A stretch of DNA of 64,000 nt from Tetrapisispora phaffii CBS 4417 (lineage: Eukaryota > Ascomycota > Saccharomycetes > Saccharomycetales > Saccharomycetaceae), in assembly GCF_000236905.1 (NCBI RefSeq), contig NC_016524.1:372001-436000 (forward strand), written 5' to 3'. A program made the position numbers and the translations under genes. Position 1 is the first letter of the stretch. Every line of letters begins with the position of its first letter. The notes beneath the pieces are model-generated. The model ran no database searches and was not told the DNA's origin. It saw nothing but the letters and a program-made list of their open reading frames with translations. Shown here piece after piece: positions 1 through 9,016 of this stretch.

Positions 1-161
1 ATATTGAAACTTAACAGTCTAGAGTACTCCTGATTGAGATACTATAAATGATAATCAGATAAAAGACCTTTTAGTTTCAGATTCTGATGCGTTTAAAAGT
101 CGATCTCTTTTGTGACTTGCAAATACCAGCTTGTAGAGAGTCGTCACTAAGACGAGTTCAT

Positions 162-659
162 TTACAAGTTTAGGAACTCGTATATAATTTCTTTGTTTTG
201 TTTTAGTATTCTCGAATCACATATAATGTAGTTGATGAAATATTCTAGTCCTTGTTGCCTTTTATTTAACCAGTTTGGGTTTAAATTATACGATACATAT
301 TGCCATTTATTGTACCATGGAACACTAGGGGGCAGTTCAGGTAGATTAAATTTCAGTGGTACATCTTTCTTCTTGTTATCAGCTATAATTTTATCTCTTA
401 AAGTCTTAAAATCACTGAACCTTTTATACTTATATAATTCCAATTTTTTCTCTATATTTTCACGTCTTCTCAACAACACAACGGTTAGTTTCCAAACAAC
501 AATTTCATTCTCGATTATGTTATAATCACTAACAATAACTTTATGTATACCCGTAATTTCATCACTACCATTATTTTTATTCAATACTACCTCCAAATCA
601 TCATTCTCTTCATCGATTAAATTGATAGGTTCAGGCGTTACAGATTTTAGGTTATTCAT
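162..659 (-). CDS. YPT35: PX-domain protein, Ypt35-like
   Basis: A 165-residue protein that is almost entirely a PX (phosphoinositide-binding) domain. What is seen: the RFSDF element at residues 80-84, a proline-rich loop LPELPPSVPWY (106-116), and the helix LNKRQQGLEYF (131-141), all in PX-fold order. In S. cerevisiae, Ypt35 is an endosomal/vacuolar PX protein that recruits Vps13 to membranes through a short N-terminal motif. It is about 214 residues, so this copy is shorter in the N-terminal tail. The adjacent gene is GRE3, as in S. cerevisiae (YHR104W-YHR105W), on the same relative strands, which supports orthology. The ATG at 659 is the first in frame. Family assignment is secure; whether the Vps13-binding motif is kept in the short tail is not clear. 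Confidence 0.85.
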   Translation of the reverse strand: MNNLKSVTPEPINLIDEENDDLEVVLNKNNGSDEITGIHKVIVSDYNIIENEIVVWKLTVVLLRRRENIEKKLELYKYKRFSDFKTLRDKIIADNKKKDVPLKFNLPELPPSVPWYNKWQYVSYNLNPNWLNKRQQGLEYFINYIICDSRILKQNKEIIYEFLNL

Positions 660-1073
660 CCTGCTTTTCGCCTACTGTAACAGTATATTATATATCTGTT
701 AAAATATTAAACGAATAATACAATGACACTGTCACTATTTAATTCTGAATGATTAAGATTCCCCATTTGCATCTTTAAATCTATTACAGGTTCTTTGACA
801 CATTCGATGCCTCCTTTAACTTACAACTATTTTATATTTCCATCAAGCCCAGTTAATAATACTGGCGCCTCGCACTCAGTAGAAACAACATAATAATATC
901 ATAAGTAATATCAACGTTTAAGGAAAAAGCTATTAATAGTTTTGGGATAACTAAAAGATCTATATAGCAAAGTATCAATTTAGGTAAATGACCATCTACA
1001 TATTAATATGAATTGTATAAAAAAGGTCTTACTTTTATCCCCCATAACCTAAGAGTGATGCTAAATTGTCCGC
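660..1073. other. Intergenic, YPT35 promoter and GRE3 3' end
   Basis: This 414-bp spacer is AT-rich and holds the YPT35 promoter and the GRE3 3' end. I see no RNA gene or repeat in it. Confidence 0.5.
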
Positions 1074-2054
1074 TTAGGCAAATATTGGGAATTTCATGTT
1101 GTTCCAGTCCCATGGGTCATTAAATCTCAAACCAATGTTCAAGTCAGAGATAGTACTCAATTCTTGTTCTGATAAAGTTAACTTTTCATCAATTAATAAG
1201 TTTTCCAATAGTCTTTCCTTCTTGGAAGACTTTGGAATAATAGCAATACCTCTCTGTGTAGCCCATCTCAATAACACTTGTGAAGGTTCAACGGAGTGAT
1301 TAGTGGCAATGCTTTTGATAACTTCGTGTTCGAATAACACTTTGGCATCTAAAGCTTTTTGAACATTCAATTCCAAGAAGGATTGAGGACCAAAGGAGGA
1401 GTAAGCTACCACTTGAATATCATTTAATTTACAGTATTCAATCAAATGAGGTTGAGTCAAATATGGATGGTGTTCAATTTGCAAACATGTTGGCTTTATT
1501 TTACAACTACGCAATAAGTCTTGAATTAAGGCACCGTTAAAGTTCGAGATACCAATAGACTTAATTAATCCATCTGTAGCCAACTGCTCCATGGCCCTAT
1601 AAGTATCAATCAATGGCACAACTTCTTCGGAAATGATACCTTTTTCTGCATCTTCTTTACCAGTATAGAAACCTGCTGGATATTTTTCTTCAAATGGAAC
1701 AAATTTGAAAGCAATAGGGAAATGAATGTAGTACAAATCCAAATAATCTAGTTTCATATCACTTAAAGTTCTCTGTAAAGCCATTTTCACATGTTTAGGA
1801 TCGTGATAAGAGTTCCATAATTTAGAGATGACAAACAATTCCTCTCTCTTTACAATACCTTCACTGATAGCTTGGTTGATACCTTCACCTACTTCCTTTT
1901 CATTACCATAATCTTGAGCACCATCGAAAGCTCTATAACCCAATTTTATAGCTTCATAAACTTGAGCTGCACAAGTATCATTAGGAATTTTCCAACAACC
2001 CAAACCGACTATTGGCATTTTCAAACCATTGTTTAAAGTAATTAATTTAGACAT
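1074..2054 (-). CDS. GRE3: NADPH-dependent aldose reductase
   Basis: An aldo-keto reductase of 326 residues (S. cerevisiae Gre3 is 327). It reduces aldoses such as xylose, as well as methylglyoxal, in the cytosol using NADPH. The AKR catalytic tetrad is visible at D44 (in FDGAQDYG), Y49, K78 (in ISKLW) and H111 (in YYIHFP). The coenzyme-binding [14 protein letters not shown] segment lies near residue 273, and the substrate loop [11 protein letters not shown] is also present. The C-terminus [17 protein letters not shown] is typical of fungal xylose/aldose reductases. The neighbour YPT35 is the same as in S. cerevisiae. A TATA-like element lies about 110 bp upstream. In S. cerevisiae GRE3 is stress-induced through STREs, but I found no AGGGG/CCCCT in the first 300 bp upstream here. 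Confidence 0.95.
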   Translation of the reverse strand: MSKLITLNNGLKMPIVGLGCWKIPNDTCAAQVYEAIKLGYRAFDGAQDYGNEKEVGEGINQAISEGIVKREELFVISKLWNSYHDPKHVKMALQRTLSDMKLDYLDLYYIHFPIAFKFVPFEEKYPAGFYTGKEDAEKGIISEEVVPLIDTYRAMEQLATDGLIKSIGISNFNGALIQDLLRSCKIKPTCLQIEHHPYLTQPHLIEYCKLNDIQVVAYSSFGPQSFLELNVQKALDAKVLFEHEVIKSIATNHSVEPSQVLLRWATQRGIAIIPKSSKKERLLENLLIDEKLTLSEQELSTISDLNIGLRFNDPWDWNNMKFPIFA

Positions 2055-3185
2055 TCTTGAAGTATATAATTTCTATGTATGAGTTCCTCAGTGAGAAGAT
2101 AATAAGAAATTGCAATTCTATAAAAGAAGGATAATCAAACAATAATATAATCAGGTTACTTATATATAGATTTAACTGCACAGATAACTTACAATTGATT
2201 TAAAAACAATTACAAAGTAACATTTAACCCATATTTATATACACTATTGAATAAATAAATTTTCAGGATGTCAAAGAATGATGACCATATTACGTATCTT
2301 CAAGATATCCTAATTTTAACACCGGCTACGAAGTAGTAACAAAAATCTTCAACCAAATTGCGGAGTGGAGTCCAGAAATAGATCCCTTTTGCAGCCACCA
2401 CCAGACTGACAATCCCGATGAGTGACAGCCAGGTTGTTGTTATCCAATACTCAAGAACCAAAATAGAACAATGTAACGTTCAATAGACACTTCACTCTAC
2501 ATAGAGAGTCCAAATAAAGTAAACAAGCATTCCACTTTAACTTTAATAATCTCTTTTGATTGATTGATCCAAAAAAAACAACAATCTCGAGCTGACTTGA
2601 CATTCTAATCCAATGGTGTGAGAGAACTCAAACTATACTTGTCTTTTTTGGTGTAAACAGTTGTCATTTGGGTTGGTAATGGAAGGTAGTGTTTGTGATG
2701 GTGTGGTAGAGATACGTCAAGAGAGTTAGCCTAAGTATATGTATTCTCGTGACGTTTTCTTTGAGCTTCGGTCTTGTTCTTTCGTAACGGTTCAGTTTTA
2801 CGGAGATAAGATTGGAGTGCTTGCGTTCTTAGGATCAGACTGGCGGAGATAACTGTACTCTCTCAGTGGTGAACTGGACAGAGGTAAGAGTTAAGACCTC
2901 CAAAATATTGCAACATCCATACAGATTGCAACTGTAACATGTATATAATAACTGACAGCATGCTTGCTATTGTAGGATAAGGTAAAATAATGCGAACAGT
3001 AAGACAGTTATTAAGTCTCTTGTATTCCAATCGATGATATATATACAGACTTATAAAAAATATATGCATTGAGAATATGATAGTAATGCTGATGAAATAT
3101 AATAATGATTTATGTAATTAACTAAACATGTAATTTGTTTTTTTGTAATTAATGCAACTTGGGTTCTGCGTTTTATTTCATATTG
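2055..3185. other. Long intergenic region, GRE3-YPQ2
   Basis: This 1,131-bp interval carries no supportable gene. It includes the GRE3 promoter, with a TATATATAA on the minus strand at about 2160-2168, and the YPQ2 3' end. The middle (roughly 2320-2900) is visibly less AT-rich than its surroundings and contains G/T-rich stretches around 2650-2715, but has no tRNA and no long ATG-initiated frame. It may be the remnant of a lost gene or a non-coding RNA; neither can be shown. Confidence 0.4.
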
Positions 3186-4178
3186 CTATGTCAATAAGGG
3201 GGTTTGTTCCGTTGCTCTATTCTTTCTTATATTGGTCTCAAGTGATTCATATTGTGGGATGTCACCTAGATTATCATTCAATGAAGTAAACACATCTCTC
3301 TCTAATTGTCTGAACTTCATATCCTTTGAATACAATACGTAATGTTGGTAAAAATAGATTACATCAAATATAACAGTTCCTGCACTACCGAAAATAAATG
3401 GGAGCTCATAAATAAGGAAATCAGATTTGTTATCATTTTCTAAGTACTTACAACTTGTAAATATGCTCACATTATAGGCAATGTTACTCAAAAGTGTTGT
3501 CAAGAACAGAAATGGAGAGAGCCCGTCGGTAGATTTTCTTTGATAGTTCTTAATCAATTGAGGAATCCTTGCTCCAACGTAAAAAGATGCACCCAACCAT
3601 GACATAAACAAACCTAATCCTTGGTTCTTATATTTCTTCTCAAGCACATGTAAATTTGGTTGGTTGGTAAATATTTCAATTGGATGTGCACTAGCTTGGT
3701 TTGCCAGGGAAGCAATGCTGGCAACTACCATTGCAGATCTGCCACTTATAGTAGAATTACTGACACGACTTCTAATACGTTCAATAACACCAGGACTGTC
3801 AAGGTTATTAATATCATCATCTCCAATTAAATCAGAATCTCCTAAAATAAGTTTTGATTCGTGACTCAAAGTAGCCAGCTCATTGTTATGAATTATGCCA
3901 TAATAATAGTATTGAAGACAGACAGTTAAATCGTTTGCAAAAAAATATAACGATAGTAATATTTGGAAAAATAATTGTTCCGTAATAATAGCTCCAATAG
4001 TTGATGTAATATCACCCATCAACCAGCATAATAAAAAATATGGCGATAAGCCTTCAACAGTTTTAATATTATATGTTTCGATGATTTGGGGCATTAACGA
4101 TATAAATGAAGTTAAAAACGCTAATGAACCAGCGACATCTGATAATACAGTCCAGCCTGATTCTTTACAACTTAGCAT
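3186..4178 (-). CDS. YPQ2: PQ-loop vacuolar basic amino acid transporter, Ypq family
   Basis: A 330-residue membrane protein with two PQ-loop repeats. The first PQ is at residues 30-31 (SLMPQIIETYNIKTVEGLSP) and the second at 206-207 (ARIPQLIKNYQRKSTDGLSP). They sit in about seven hydrophobic segments split by a polar loop (about 97-165). Ypq1-3/PQLC2 proteins export cationic amino acids (Lys, Arg) from the vacuole. The tail ends TEQTPLLT, where E324-x3-L328-L329 fits the acidic dileucine signal that routes Ypq proteins to the vacuole through AP-3. Orthology to YPQ2 (YDR352W) rather than YPQ1 or YPQ3 is inferred from the neighbouring SBE2-type gene, which matches YDR351W-YDR352W. The ATG at 4178 is used. 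Confidence 0.85.
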   Translation of the reverse strand: MLSCKESGWTVLSDVAGSLAFLTSFISLMPQIIETYNIKTVEGLSPYFLLCWLMGDITSTIGAIITEQLFFQILLSLYFFANDLTVCLQYYYYGIIHNNELATLSHESKLILGDSDLIGDDDINNLDSPGVIERIRSRVSNSTISGRSAMVVASIASLANQASAHPIEIFTNQPNLHVLEKKYKNQGLGLFMSWLGASFYVGARIPQLIKNYQRKSTDGLSPFLFLTTLLSNIAYNVSIFTSCKYLENDNKSDFLIYELPFIFGSAGTVIFDVIYFYQHYVLYSKDMKFRQLERDVFTSLNDNLGDIPQYESLETNIRKNRATEQTPLLT

Positions 4179-4864
4179 GTCAAAATATTATAGTTAATAG
4201 ATGCACAGGGCTAGTGATAAACAGTAACGGAAGCCAGAATTAGTTTAAAAATCGTCTTAAGCTAAATAAGCTTTCAATAAAAATAAACAATTACAATTTT
4301 TTGGTTAAAGATTTAAATATTTCACTGTTTGTAAATGAAATAATAAATAGATGCTATAGTGAATAACCAATAATTTTTCTACCGGTAGAGCTTCCCAATT
4401 AGTTCACCAGGTAAAAGTTCAGTCTACCTTCTTAATATAAATGGAATAAATTAATCAATTATCAATACGTATGTTAAAGGATACACATACAGACTCCTGT
4501 AATATTTATTACATGAACAATAATCAGTGTACGTTCAGTTTTTTCTATTTATCTCTTTTATGTGTTATTTATCTTTTAAGAATCGTAATTTTGTTTTGCA
4601 ACAAATAGCAACTTTTGTGAAGATTCAGGGCGGGAAATTGCAAAACTACTCAAGGTAATAGACATTAGTTATTTATAATATAGTATTTTTGAAGTATTAT
4701 CTTCGTGGTTGATGGTCCATGACTTATAAAAGAATAATTTATCTTAGTTAAATAATGCAAAAAATATTATAAGCATTAGTAAGATTTATAAACTTAAATA
4801 ACTGCTCAATTATTGAAATTATAAAACATAAATTTTTTTGCAATGATTTTACATGCAGTTTGTT
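4179..4864. other. Intergenic, YPQ2 promoter and SBE2 3' end
   Basis: This 686-bp interval is very AT-rich and has no coding frame or RNA gene. It contains one perfect match to the yeast ARS core consensus on the minus strand at 4823-4833. Such matches are expected by chance in DNA this AT-rich, so I do not call an origin. Confidence 0.4.
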
Positions 4865-7270
4865 TTAGAACTTAGTATAGTATTGTAACCATTTCTTTAT
4901 AAATACAGAATTGACATATGTTTCATCCACCAATTCATCCAAAGGCATTGGTATACAAAACGATTGATCATCTAACAATGCCAAACTCTTTAGATCGTTA
5001 TATTGAAAATGATAATTCAATAAAACGGATAATGTAAAGGATAATAAAATTTTGTAATTAGAAACAACTCTTTTGGTTTTGTAGTACTCCCATGACTTAT
5101 TGCCGAAATCTTCTTTCTTAATAGGGTAGTTCTTAAATGATTGAGTATTATGGATCACAATTATGTCAATTACCCACATGAATAAATTATGATCTATCCT
5201 CTCTAAAATATTCCACCAAGTTAAGAAATTTAAAGTATCCGAGTTAAATTCGTTCTTATAACTTGGATCCACTCCAATATGTCGATAAATAACACCATTA
5301 GGTTCCAGAATCTTTTCATCATATTTCGAATGGACAACATCATTGAAACAAGTCAATTGAATTAGATTAACTATATCCCAAACCTTTTCCAAACTACCAC
5401 TTATTGAAGGGTCTAATAAAAAATGATGGAATAACATTTCATCACCAGCAACCAAACCTTGTTGAGAAATTGATTTTAATTGTAAAAGTAAAGCTAAATT
5501 TTCAGAAATCTCATAATTACCATTGATCTTACTAGTGATCCCAGATTCAATTAATTTCTCAATTTCAATTTCTTTTATTCTTGGAAACGACATATTGTTG
5601 AATAATTGCATCATCTGTGGAAATGATTCAATATAACTACTAGAGATGAATCTAATGTTGCTCTGAAGACTCTCATCATAGATGGCGTATCTCAATTCAG
5701 TTGGAAGAGAAGTTTCCCAAATCAATTTTTTCAATGTTTTAATTGAAGAGTTTCTAGTAATTCCTGTTTCTAGAAGTAAAGTAAACTTAGCTCTGTTAGT
5801 TTCATCTTTCAACCTTCTCTCTTCAGAATCTTTATTTCTGTCTAATTGATCAATGGATGCAATACTCATGCTTTTGGAAATTTGAGATTCATGTTTTTTC
5901 TTTTCCTCAGTATCTTTTGGCGGTAGCCAACTTGGTCTTGTATGACTCACCATATTTAATTTATTTTCTGAAACTAATATTAAATCTTCCATTCCATTAT
6001 TACTTGCGTCTTTCAATTCGATGGGTAACGTTTCTGCGGAATCAGTCCTTTCCAGTAATTTACTTTTTGATAACCTGTTGGAGGATTGTAAATAAACAGA
6101 TGATAAACTCTGAGTTGTCTCTTTAATGAACTGTAAATCGGATTTTGCATTTATTCCTGGTATTGGAGATAACGGCATGCTAGAAAAATCATATGCTGGT
6201 AAGTGAGGGGCACTTGCAGCATTATTTGAATGTCGTTGATAATCTATGTTAAATTTTGAGGGAGGTCTGAACTCATTTCCAGTTTGTCCAGAATGTACGA
6301 GATATGATTTATTATTTTTTTTATTTAAATTAACTTGGGCATCTAAGAATGAACTTGTAGAATACGATGCCATCGGTACATTCCAAATAAGTGAATTGTT
6401 TACATCGGCTTCCACTAATTCCATACTGTCATTTGCATCTTCTTGTTCATAATATTTTTCTTTTCTTCGTATACTTCTTCTAAGAGACGCATTACTTTTA
6501 TGAGATCTATATTTTTGAGAAGGTGTCATCGGTTTACCGGTGCGTACGTTATTAGCTTGATGGTATGTGTTTGGTAACGTTGGTGTACTTTGTGAATACT
6601 CAATACCTTTAGATGCGCCATGTATATTCTTAACCTGAGATACAGGATGGTTGTTTGTCCGTGCATATTTAGAATTATCAAACTTTTGACTATTCATTGG
6701 AGGATGTTGAAGATTATTTTGAGATGGTAATGCTGTGCTACTACGGCTGCCACTTTTGTTTTTAACATTATAATTCCCTTTAAGATCATGATTAATGGGT
6801 AGAGACGCGTGTGATTTTGATTTTGAAGTATTATTTTGGAAAAAATATTTCGTTCTTGGTGTCATATCACCATCATTATTTTTCCTAGAAGTCTCTTGTG
6901 TTGGATTGGTATTACCATCGTCCACTGTATATTCATTAGCAAGCTGATAAAGTTTGTCGTTAGCACTTACCTCGATTTTATTATTTGTAATAAAAGAAGA
7001 CTCATCCATAGAACTAATGACACTTTGATCCATCTCATCTGAATCTACAGATTCAATTGAAAATCTATTCATAAGTGAAGCCAAACCTTTTATAGGTGTC
7101 GACCCTAAATTAGTTCCATTAGAAGAAGAGAAAGCCGTTAAATTGTCACCAGGTCTCTTTGCGATTCCCAAACCGATTCTTTTAGTGGCTGAAATTTGAC
7201 TGCTATTGAAATCCATATCACGACCGTCGGTTGACCTCCTATTGAACCTATCGTAATTTGAGGCGCTCAT
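4865..7270 (-). CDS. SBE2: Bud-growth/cell-wall transport protein, Sbe2/Sbe22 family
   Basis: An 801-residue protein matching the Sbe2/Sbe22 family. These redundant S. cerevisiae proteins are Golgi-associated and needed to deliver cell-wall material (such as chitin and mannoproteins) to the growing bud. The first half is low-complexity, rich in Ser and Asn, with short basic patches (about residues 260-275). The conserved, mostly helical part starts near residue 490 with a segment reading TLLLETGITRNSSIKTLKKL and continues to the C-terminus. The start is the first ATG at 7270 (MSASNYDRF); the frame is open a few codons further upstream, but only with a TTG. S. cerevisiae has two copies (SBE2 on IV, SBE22 on VIII), and this gene sits between genes from both contexts, so which ohnolog it equals is undecided. 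No transmembrane segment is evident. Confidence 0.85.
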   Translation of the reverse strand: MSASNYDRFNRRSTDGRDMDFNSSQISATKRIGLGIAKRPGDNLTAFSSSNGTNLGSTPIKGLASLMNRFSIESVDSDEMDQSVISSMDESSFITNNKIEVSANDKLYQLANEYTVDDGNTNPTQETSRKNNDGDMTPRTKYFFQNNTSKSKSHASLPINHDLKGNYNVKNKSGSRSSTALPSQNNLQHPPMNSQKFDNSKYARTNNHPVSQVKNIHGASKGIEYSQSTPTLPNTYHQANNVRTGKPMTPSQKYRSHKSNASLRRSIRRKEKYYEQEDANDSMELVEADVNNSLIWNVPMASYSTSSFLDAQVNLNKKNNKSYLVHSGQTGNEFRPPSKFNIDYQRHSNNAASAPHLPAYDFSSMPLSPIPGINAKSDLQFIKETTQSLSSVYLQSSNRLSKSKLLERTDSAETLPIELKDASNNGMEDLILVSENKLNMVSHTRPSWLPPKDTEEKKKHESQISKSMSIASIDQLDRNKDSEERRLKDETNRAKFTLLLETGITRNSSIKTLKKLIWETSLPTELRYAIYDESLQSNIRFISSSYIESFPQMMQLFNNMSFPRIKEIEIEKLIESGITSKINGNYEISENLALLLQLKSISQQGLVAGDEMLFHHFLLDPSISGSLEKVWDIVNLIQLTCFNDVVHSKYDEKILEPNGVIYRHIGVDPSYKNEFNSDTLNFLTWWNILERIDHNLFMWVIDIIVIHNTQSFKNYPIKKEDFGNKSWEYYKTKRVVSNYKILLSFTLSVLLNYHFQYNDLKSLALLDDQSFCIPMPLDELVDETYVNSVFIKKWLQYYTKF

Positions 7271-8318
7271 CGTCAACCAAAAGAACGTCCTCGATATTAT
7301 GAAGGTAACCTATTTTCAATATATAGTACTGAACACAAACCGATACAAATATTTCTATATATGTATGTATGTATGCTAGAGAACTAACAATGATAACGAC
7401 GAAAAAAAATAAGCTACCAGCTCCAGGGAGAAAGGATTAAATACATAATCTTGGCTCAAAAACGAAATCAACAATATTCAGCTGAAGCGTCTTGGCTCTT
7501 CTGATGCAATATTTAGGTAGTATGCATTGTTTGCTTGTTTACTACTTTCCTTAACGTCGACAACTTTTGTCAACAACAGCAGTGTTTACGGTTCAAATCT
7601 GTAATCAAAATCTGAAACTATCACCGTTAAAGTTTTCGAATCTTTGTTCGCCGCGAAATTTTTCACCGCGTCAGGTTCGCAGAGGTGATGAGATGTTAAA
7701 GTATTGATCTAATCGGCAGAAAGCTGCGATGAGGTTCAGACTGTTCAATGGTGACAGGCTAAGTGACATAAATGTTTGGCAGCAGCAAGTTGTAGGCAAA
7801 TGTATAGTGTGGTGGTAGCGCGTGTGTGAGGGCAGGAAATAAATAGAGTTAACCCTCGTGACAATTGCTGACGCGGTGCATGCATGCGTGTGATTTTATC
7901 TTCGGAGTATGTGCACTGCTGGAATTCATTCAGATCGTTCAGGGCATAAAAAGGTTTGTAAACCGTTGCATCTCGTGGCAGGGCTGACAGGATGATATTT
8001 GGCTCACCGTTCATTGACATCGCTGCTAGTGCTTAAATTCATCACACTCACGCATGTCCCGGATTTATTGTGTTGTTCGGGTAATAGCGACATGAAAATT
8101 ACAATAAGATTTCGATATTTAAATATTTCAACTGGAGCATCTCCATAGGTATAAAGCTTGCTATTACATCAATTGAACTACCATATATATTCGATAAAAC
8201 AACTCACCAGCACATATATACGAGCTGAAGTTTTTTTCATTTACTCCTCATTCCTTGCAGAAATTAAAGCATTTATCTCTTCAAAAATAAAGACATAAAA
8301 AGATTGACTCTTACCTAG
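7271..8318. other. Divergent intergenic region SBE2-GEP4, site of missing KIC1/BIG1
   Basis: This 1,048-bp divergent promoter region is richer in GC at 7620-8060 than its surroundings. In S. cerevisiae, KIC1 and BIG1 lie between SBE22 and GEP4, and neither is here. One ATG-initiated minus-strand frame of 91 codons (7745-8020) is open, but I recognise nothing in it and do not call it a gene. The region carries G1/S-type promoter motifs, listed separately. Confidence 0.5.
7652..7671. promoter_or_regulatory. Candidate SBF/MBF (SCB/MCB-like) sites upstream of SBE2
   Basis: CGCGAAA at 7652-7658 fits the SCB consensus CRCGAAA. CCGCGT at 7666-7671 is the complement of ACGCGG, an MCB-like core, and another ACGCGG lies at 7871-7876. 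They are about 380-600 bp upstream of the SBE2 start. Late-G1 expression of a bud-growth gene would make sense, but the sites are short and this is inference. Confidence 0.3.
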
Positions 8319-8873
8319 ATGATAAACTACAGTGCGACATTAAATTGTTTTAAATTATTCTACAATCCAAAACTTTGCATGCCTAACATGACGGTTCCAT
8401 CGTTTAATCAGATACCCCTGCCTATTGGTAGTAATATTAAAGCAATTGTTTTAGACAAAGATAACTGCTTTGCATATCCATATAAAAATGAAGTATGGCC
8501 TGAATACATAGATAAATGGAATCAACTTAAAAGACAATATCCTGATAAATCAATCCTGATAGTAAGCAACTCGGTAGGATCTTCAGATGATGTTGGTTAT
8601 AACGAAGCACAATTACTCGAGAAAAAATTAGGTATACCGGTTTTAAGGCATAAAATTAAAAACCAGGATGTAAAGATGAGATATTGGAATATTTTTATTC
8701 TAAAAATTATTGATAACCCAAATCAAATTGCAATTGTAGGTGATAGGTTATTTACAGATGTGATGATGGCAAATTTAATGGGAGCATACAGTGTGTGGGT
8801 CAAAGATGGTGTATCAATATCAGATAGTCCAATTTCAAAATTTGAAAAACGTCTATACGATTTCCTTAAATAA
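8319..8873 (+). CDS. GEP4: Mitochondrial phosphatidylglycerophosphate phosphatase, with two compensating indels
   Basis: The reading frame is 184 residues; S. cerevisiae Gep4 is 185. Gep4 is a HAD-family phosphatase on the matrix side of the mitochondrial inner membrane that dephosphorylates PGP to PG in cardiolipin synthesis. HAD motif I is LDKDNC (D46, D48). Motif II is IVSNSVG (about 101-107). The metal-binding motif is IVGDRLFTDVMMAN. Oddity: between motifs, the literal translation KNQDVKMRYWNIFILK does not resemble the family. The +2 frame there reads KPGCKDEILEYFYSK, the conserved Gep4 segment. The frame is left at the A5 run 8658-8662 (one A missing) and regained at the A5 run 8702-8706 (one A extra). 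Net length is unchanged and no stop is created. I regard this as two sequence errors in an intact gene. TRA1 follows convergently, as in S. cerevisiae. Confidence 0.9.
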   Translation: MINYSATLNCFKLFYNPKLCMPNMTVPSFNQIPLPIGSNIKAIVLDKDNCFAYPYKNEVWPEYIDKWNQLKRQYPDKSILIVSNSVGSSDDVGYNEAQLLEKKLGIPVLRHKIKNQDVKMRYWNIFILKIIDNPNQIAIVGDRLFTDVMMANLMGAYSVWVKDGVSISDSPISKFEKRLYDFLK

Positions 8874-9016
8874 ATCTATAACATTTATACAATTAAAAAG
8901 ATTGGTAAATACTAATATACATAATAAAGCAAAGAGAATCATAGTCACCTTCACAGTTCTTGAAAATACAATATAATTTTTATCAAAAATCTTATTACGT
9001 AAGGTTGTAAATGTTA

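Noticed and set aside
2863..3069. 68-codon minus-strand frame in the GRE3-YPQ2 spacer
   Set aside because: Composition is hydrophobic AT-driven text with no family resemblance, and short frames like this are common by chance.
4823..4833. ARS consensus match as a replication origin
   Set aside because: An 11-bp degenerate AT motif is expected many times by chance in 64 kb of this composition, and no supporting context can be assessed by eye.
7590..7602. GGTTCAAATC as the B box of a tRNA
   Set aside because: No cloverleaf can be built upstream and no A box is present.
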